Assembly (NCBI GenBank): GCA_050999155.1
Contig: JBPCPM010000025.1
Span: forward strand, 1-7,911
Length of the DNA stretch: 7,911 nt
Reading direction: 5' to 3'
Origin: JBPCPM01 sp050999155
GTDB lineage: Bacteria; Actinomycetota; Thermoleophilia; Solirubrobacterales; 70-9
Position numbers and translations under genes: made by a program
Notes under the pieces: generated by a model
What the model was told of the DNA's origin: nothing
Seen by the model: the letters and a program-made list of their open reading frames with translations, nothing else
The model's database searches: none
Shown: positions 5,168 to 7,911 of the stretch, one piece after another
Position numbering within the stretch: the first letter of the stretch is position 1
Layout of the letters: each line of letters starts with the position of its first letter

Positions 5168-6613
5168 CTACCAGCGCTCGCGCAGCAGCTCGTCGCCGGT
5201 CCCGCTGACCAGGTGGACCCCGTCGAGTTCGGCGTCGGCGTCGGGGTGGTCCGATCGGCGGTGCCCCCCGCGGCTCTCGGTCCGGGCGAGGGCGTGGCGG
5301 GCGATCGCCCGGGCCAGGGGGTAGTCGCTGTCGAGCAGCTCGGCGAGGCCGTCCGCGTGGCGCACGGGCCCGGCGAACCGCCACACGGCGTCGCGGGTGG
5401 CCTCGGTCGGAGCGGGAAATCGCCATTCCGGCACCGGGACCCCGGGCGGCGGGTCGGGCTCGTCCAACGCGGCCTGGGCGGCGCGACGCCCGAAGACGAA
5501 GCATTCGCTGAGCGAATTGGACGCCAGGCGGTTGGCTCCGTGCAGCCCGTTCGCCGCGCACTCGCCGACGGCGAACAGGCCCGGAAGCGAGGAACGGCCG
5601 GCGAGGTCGGTCTGCACGCCACCGATGACGTAGTGGGCCGCGGGAGAGACGGGGATCGTCTCCGTCCGGGGGTCGAGGCTTGCCTCGGCCAGCGCCTCGG
5701 CGACATTGGGAAACCGGGCGGGGTCGACGCCCGTCATGTCGAGGCGGACGTACGGCAGGGCGTCGCCGGCCATCCGGGCGAGCACGTCGACGGTGACGGC
5801 GTCGCGCGGGGCGAGCTCGGTCGTGAACCGCTGCCCGTCCGCGCCGAGCAGGGTGGCGCCCTCTCCGCGGATCGCCTCGGTGATCAAAAAGCCGTCGAGG
5901 CGGCGGCCCGGGAGGGCCAGCGCGGTCGGGTGGAACTGGCAGAACTCCAGGTCGGCCAGGCGGGCCCCGGCCGCCTCGGCCAGCACCACGCCGGCGCCCA
6001 CGGCGCCGCGCGGATTGCTCGACCGGCTCCACAGGGCGGCGCTCCCGCCGGTGGCCAGGACCGTCGCGCGGGCCGGCAGGGGGCCGGAGTCGGTGATCGC
6101 CCCGACGCAGCGCTCGCCGTCGCTCCACAGGCCCTGGACCGACATCCCCTCCGAGACGGTGATCTGGGGATGGTTCGCGGTCAAGGCCGTCAGGGTGCGG
6201 GTGATCCGGCGTCCCGTCGCGCTCCCGCCGGCGTGGACGACCCGCCGCTGCCCGTGGCCGCCCTCGAGGCCGAGCTGCAGATGCCCGCCGGGATCGGTGT
6301 CGAAGCGCACCCCGCGGCGTCGCAGGTCGCGGACGGCGCGGGGCGCCTCGTCGGTCAGGACCCGCACGGCGGCGGGCCGGCACAGGCCGCGGCCGGCCGT
6401 GATGGTGTCGGCGGCGTGCTGCTCGGCGCTGTCGCCGGGCGCGAGGGCGGCCGCCAGACCGCCCTGAGCCCAGTAGCTGGCCGTCTGGTCCAGCGCCTTT
6501 CGCGACACGAGGCAGACGTTGGCCCCGGCGTCGGCCGCCGTGAGCGCCACGTAGAGGCCGGCGGCGCCGGCGCCGACGACGAGCACATCGCAGCTGGTCG
6601 AACGGGAGGGCAC
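5168..6613 (-). CDS. nadB: L-aspartate oxidase NadB
   Basis: This FAD enzyme oxidises L-aspartate to iminoaspartate, which NadA condenses to quinolinate in de novo NAD synthesis; it is cytoplasmic. The 481 residues contain the FAD-binding GAGAAGL (14-20), SYWAQGGLAAAL (46-57), the second FAD site around ATGG (187-190), EFCQFHPTAL (223-232), ITEAIRGEGATLL (244-256), ELAPRD (266-271), PAAHYVIGGV (324-333) and the diagnostic GLHGANRLASNSL (356-368). Residues matching the E. coli active-site Glu121, His244, Arg290, His351 and Arg386 are present as E117, H228, R270, H327 and R362. GLHGANR separates it from succinate dehydrogenase and fumarate reductase. Oddities: HAGGSATG has Ser131 where Asp is usual, and the loop before ELAPRD is several residues shorter than in E. 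coli. The C-terminal helical domain is also short. The start is GTG at 6611-6613, with no clear Shine-Dalgarno and no better in-frame start nearby. nadA and nadC are not adjacent. Confidence 0.95.
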   Translation of the reverse strand: MPSRSTSCDVLVVGAGAAGLYVALTAADAGANVCLVSRKALDQTASYWAQGGLAAALAPGDSAEQHAADTITAGRGLCRPAAVRVLTDEAPRAVRDLRRRGVRFDTDPGGHLQLGLEGGHGQRRVVHAGGSATGRRITRTLTALTANHPQITVSEGMSVQGLWSDGERCVGAITDSGPLPARATVLATGGSAALWSRSSNPRGAVGAGVVLAEAAGARLADLEFCQFHPTALALPGRRLDGFLITEAIRGEGATLLGADGQRFTTELAPRDAVTVDVLARMAGDALPYVRLDMTGVDPARFPNVAEALAEASLDPRTETIPVSPAAHYVIGGVQTDLAGRSSLPGLFAVGECAANGLHGANRLASNSLSECFVFGRRAAQAALDEPDPPPGVPVPEWRFPAPTEATRDAVWRFAGPVRHADGLAELLDSDYPLARAIARHALARTESRGGHRRSDHPDADAELDGVHLVSGTGDELLRERW

Positions 6614-6660
6614 GGTGCGGGCGCCGGCCGGGGAAACACGCGCGGGATGGTGCTGTGCGG

Positions 6661-6682
6661 CCGGCCGGCCGGAGTACCGTAC
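6661..6682. promoter_or_regulatory. Palindrome and overlapping divergent -10 elements
   Basis: CCGGCCGGCCGG (6661-6672) is a perfect 12-bp palindrome. It abuts GTACCGTAC (6674-6682), which offers a TANNNT -10 hexamer on both strands: TACCGT (6675-6680) for the deacetylase gene and TACGGT (6681-6676) for nadB. The plus-strand hexamer ends nine bases before the GTG at 6690, as in leaderless transcripts; nadB would have a leader of about 55 nt. No clear -35 is seen for either. The elements are real; promoter and operator roles are inferred. Confidence 0.4.
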
Positions 6683-6689
6683 CTGCCCA

Positions 6690-7700
6690 GTGGCCGCCGG
6701 CGTCTACGTCAAGCACGAGTCCTCGATGCGACACGACACGGGCCCCCATCCCGAGTCGGCCGCGCGCATCGCCGCGATCGAGAACCGTCTGGAACCCAAG
6801 GGGTGGCTCGGCCTGCGCGTCGCCGAGGCGCCCCGGGCGACCCGCGAGCAGCTTGCGCGCGCCCACGGCGAGGGCCACATCGACGCGGTCGAGCGGATCT
6901 GTCACGCGGGCGGTGGACACATCGACGCCGACACCGTGACCGTCGAGGCCTCCTGGGAGGCGGCCCTGCACGCCGCCGGCGGCCTGGTGCACGCGACCGA
7001 GCTGCTGCTCGACGGCGCCGAGCCGTTCGCCTTCTGCGCCCTGCGGCCGCCCGGCCACCACGCCGATGCCGATCACGCGATGGGTTTCTGCCTGTTCAAC
7101 AACGTCGCGGTCGCCGCCGCGCACGCTCTCGGCACCGGGCGGGCCGAGTCGGTCCTGATCTTCGACTGGGACGTGCACCACGGCAACGGCACGAACGACA
7201 TCTTCCACGCCAGCGACGCTGTCACCTACTGCTCGATCCACCAGAGCCCCCTGTATCCGGGGACCGGCCAGATCACCGACGTCGGCAGTGGGGCAGGCCG
7301 GGGGCAGACGCTGAACCTGCCCGTGCCCCCGGGTGCCGGGCCCGAGCTGTTCGAGGCCCTGGTCGCCGCGGTCGTGGTCCCGGTCATCGCCAGCCGCCGG
7401 CCTGACCTGGTGATGGTGTCCGCCGGGTTCGACGCCCACGCAGACGATCCGCTGGCCAACTGCTCGGTGACCGACGAGTCCTACGGCCGCATGGCCGCGG
7501 CCATGCGGGCTGCCGCCGACGAGGTCGGCGCTCCGCTGCTGGTGACCCTGGAAGGTGGGTATGACCTCGACGCCCTCGCCCGGTCGGTGGAGGCGACGAT
7601 CCGCGGCGCCCTGGCTCCGGCACCGCTGACCGGCGACGCGGTGCTTGCCACGCCCTATCGGCGGCGGTTCTCGGCCGACTGGCCGGCGCTCGCCGACTGA
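6690..7700 (+). CDS. Histone deacetylase superfamily hydrolase (zinc-dependent)
   Basis: This 336-residue protein is a bacterial member of the arginase/deacetylase fold family that includes class II-like deacetylases, acetylpolyamine amidohydrolases and AcuC. It would remove acetyl groups from lysine side chains or small amines; the natural substrate is unknown. Motifs, numbered from the chosen start: RHDTGPHPE (14-22), tandem histidines in RPPGHHA (119-125; H123, H124), GFCLFNNVAVAA (132-143), the zinc site DWDVHHGNGT (159-168; D161, H163), SAGFDAH (244-250; D248) and LEGGYDLDAL (287-296; catalytic Tyr291). All zinc ligands and the catalytic Tyr are present, so it should be active. It is not NAD-dependent, unlike sirtuins. 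GTG at 6690 is chosen because homology starts at once (GVYVKHESS); an in-frame GTG at 6615 would add 25 low-quality residues and leave one base to the nadB start. There is no Shine-Dalgarno; a -10-like hexamer nine bases upstream suggests a leaderless message. It is divergent from nadB. Confidence 0.92.
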   Translation: MAAGVYVKHESSMRHDTGPHPESAARIAAIENRLEPKGWLGLRVAEAPRATREQLARAHGEGHIDAVERICHAGGGHIDADTVTVEASWEAALHAAGGLVHATELLLDGAEPFAFCALRPPGHHADADHAMGFCLFNNVAVAAAHALGTGRAESVLIFDWDVHHGNGTNDIFHASDAVTYCSIHQSPLYPGTGQITDVGSGAGRGQTLNLPVPPGAGPELFEALVAAVVVPVIASRRPDLVMVSAGFDAHADDPLANCSVTDESYGRMAAAMRAAADEVGAPLLVTLEGGYDLDALARSVEATIRGALAPAPLTGDAVLATPYRRRFSADWPALAD

Positions 7701-7911
7701 TCGCCGGCCGTGATCGCCCGGATCGCCGCGGCGGCGGCCACGCCCGACCCGGCGCAGATCAGGACATCGCCCGTGCGGCGCCGCCCGACGGCGGCGACGA
7801 CAAGGCCGGCGAAGCGCACCGGCGTGGGGGGGGGGGGCCAAAAACACACAACGCGGGGGTGGGGGGGGGGGCACCAGGAGCAGAGGGCGGGCGGATGAAT
7901 GAGGACAATAT
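7655..7911 (-). CDS. Partial 3' end of an unknown gene (5' end off the window)
   Basis: The minus frame ending with TAG at 7655-7657 is open to the right edge. From about 7825 leftward it reads like protein (FAGLVVAAVGRRRTG, then DVLICAGSGVAAAAAIRAI), with G or C at nearly every third position, including in the 46 bases that overlap the end of the convergent deacetylase gene. The two hydrophobic stretches could belong to a membrane protein or a nucleotide-binding fold, but are too short to name. The part right of 7826 passes through G12 and G11 runs and is not trustworthy, so frame continuity there cannot be assumed. No start is visible. It may be a real 3'-terminal fragment or a GC-driven open frame. 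Confidence 0.4.
   Translation of the reverse strand, partial: IVLIHPPALCSWCPPPHPRVVCFWPPPPTPVRFAGLVVAAVGRRRTGDVLICAGSGVAAAAAIRAITAGDQSASAGQSAENRRR
7681..7709. terminator. GC-rich inverted repeat across the deacetylase stop
   Basis: GGCCGGCG (7681-7688) and CGCCGGCC (7702-7709) form a perfect 8-bp all-GC stem with a 13-nt loop that contains the deacetylase stop codon (7698-7700). It sits between two convergent reading frames and could end transcription in both directions. No T-run follows on either side, and GGCC/GGCG words are common here, so chance is possible. Confidence 0.35.
7826..7871. repeat. G-homopolymer low-complexity right end
   Basis: G12 at 7826-7837, an A-rich CCAAAAACACACA stretch, G5 at 7855-7859 and G11 at 7861-7871 follow in quick succession, unlike anything else in the window. 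The last 40 bases (to 7911) also lose the local GC and codon pattern. This looks like a poorly sequenced or mis-assembled contig end, not a functional element. Confidence 0.7.

Noticed and set aside
6615..6689. A 25-residue N-terminal extension of the deacetylase from GTG 6615
   Set aside because: The added residues have no family match, there is no Shine-Dalgarno, and it would leave one base to the nadB start; homology begins right after GTG 6690.
5213..7405. A 730-codon plus-strand open frame opposite nadB
   Set aside because: It is antisense to nadB and then out of frame with the deacetylase gene; it carries no motif.
7699..7727. Three GATCGCC words in close succession
   Set aside because: They are explained by GC-rich codons of the overlapping frames and do not form an ordered repeat.
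5142..7874. A 910-codon minus-strand open frame spanning nadB and the deacetylase gene
   Set aside because: It is Arg/Gly/Pro-rich without motifs and lies antisense or out of frame to two well-supported enzymes, so it is a GC-driven shadow.
1..7911. Mobile elements, CRISPR arrays, tRNA/rRNA genes, toxin-antitoxin or defence genes
   Set aside because: I looked for transposase motifs, terminal inverted repeats, regularly spaced repeats, and cloverleaf or rRNA sequence and saw none.

Overview
The window is GC-rich bacterial DNA (roughly 70% by eye) with almost exclusively G or C at third codon positions and several GTG starts. Divergent and tightly packed genes, leaderless-looking starts and the character of the NadB, deacetylase and zinc-motif proteins suggest an actinobacterium, perhaps of the Thermoleophilia/Solirubrobacterales type. 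The lineage is an inference from style and composition; there is no rRNA or other marker here. Both ends carry homopolymer runs (C9 at 52-60; G12 and G11 at 7826-7871), so this looks like a whole short contig whose last bases are unreliable.

Layout. Five complete genes lie on the minus strand. Read in their direction of transcription from right to left they are nadB (L-aspartate oxidase, 6613-5168), a small protein with a C-terminal Cys3-His zinc-type motif (4982-4533), hyuA and hyuB (hydantoinase/oxoprolinase-family ATP-dependent amidohydrolase subunits, 4473-2476 and 2479-959, overlapping by 4 bp) and a DUF1802-family protein (789-139). One complete gene, a zinc-dependent histone-deacetylase-superfamily hydrolase (6690-7700), runs divergently from nadB on the plus strand. 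The 3' end of one more minus-strand reading frame enters from the right edge and converges on the deacetylase gene.

Intergenic DNA. A good sigma-70-like promoter (TTGTTA-17-TACAAT on the minus strand) sits in front of the DUF1802 gene, so that gene probably has its own transcript. A strong imperfect hairpin (81-117) follows its stop. The 185-bp space in front of the zinc-motif gene is rich in structure: an 18-nt hairpin or operator-like dyad, an 11-bp-spaced GTTAA direct repeat next to a CCGCG/CGCGG dyad, a leader hairpin, and a strong Shine-Dalgarno. The 76-bp nadB/deacetylase divergent spacer holds a 12-bp CCGG palindrome beside a sequence that gives a TANNNT -10 hexamer on both strands.

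Functional reading. HyuA and HyuB certainly act together as one enzyme that opens cyclic amides such as hydantoins or 5-oxoproline; the exact substrate cannot be read from sequence. NadB makes iminoaspartate for NAD synthesis, but its usual partners nadA and nadC are not next to it. The deacetylase, HyuAB and NadB are all small-molecule nitrogen or amide enzymes, but nothing shows that they form one pathway. I see no mobile element, CRISPR array, RNA gene or defence system. The window looks like ordinary chromosomal housekeeping and catabolic DNA with a few points worth checking.
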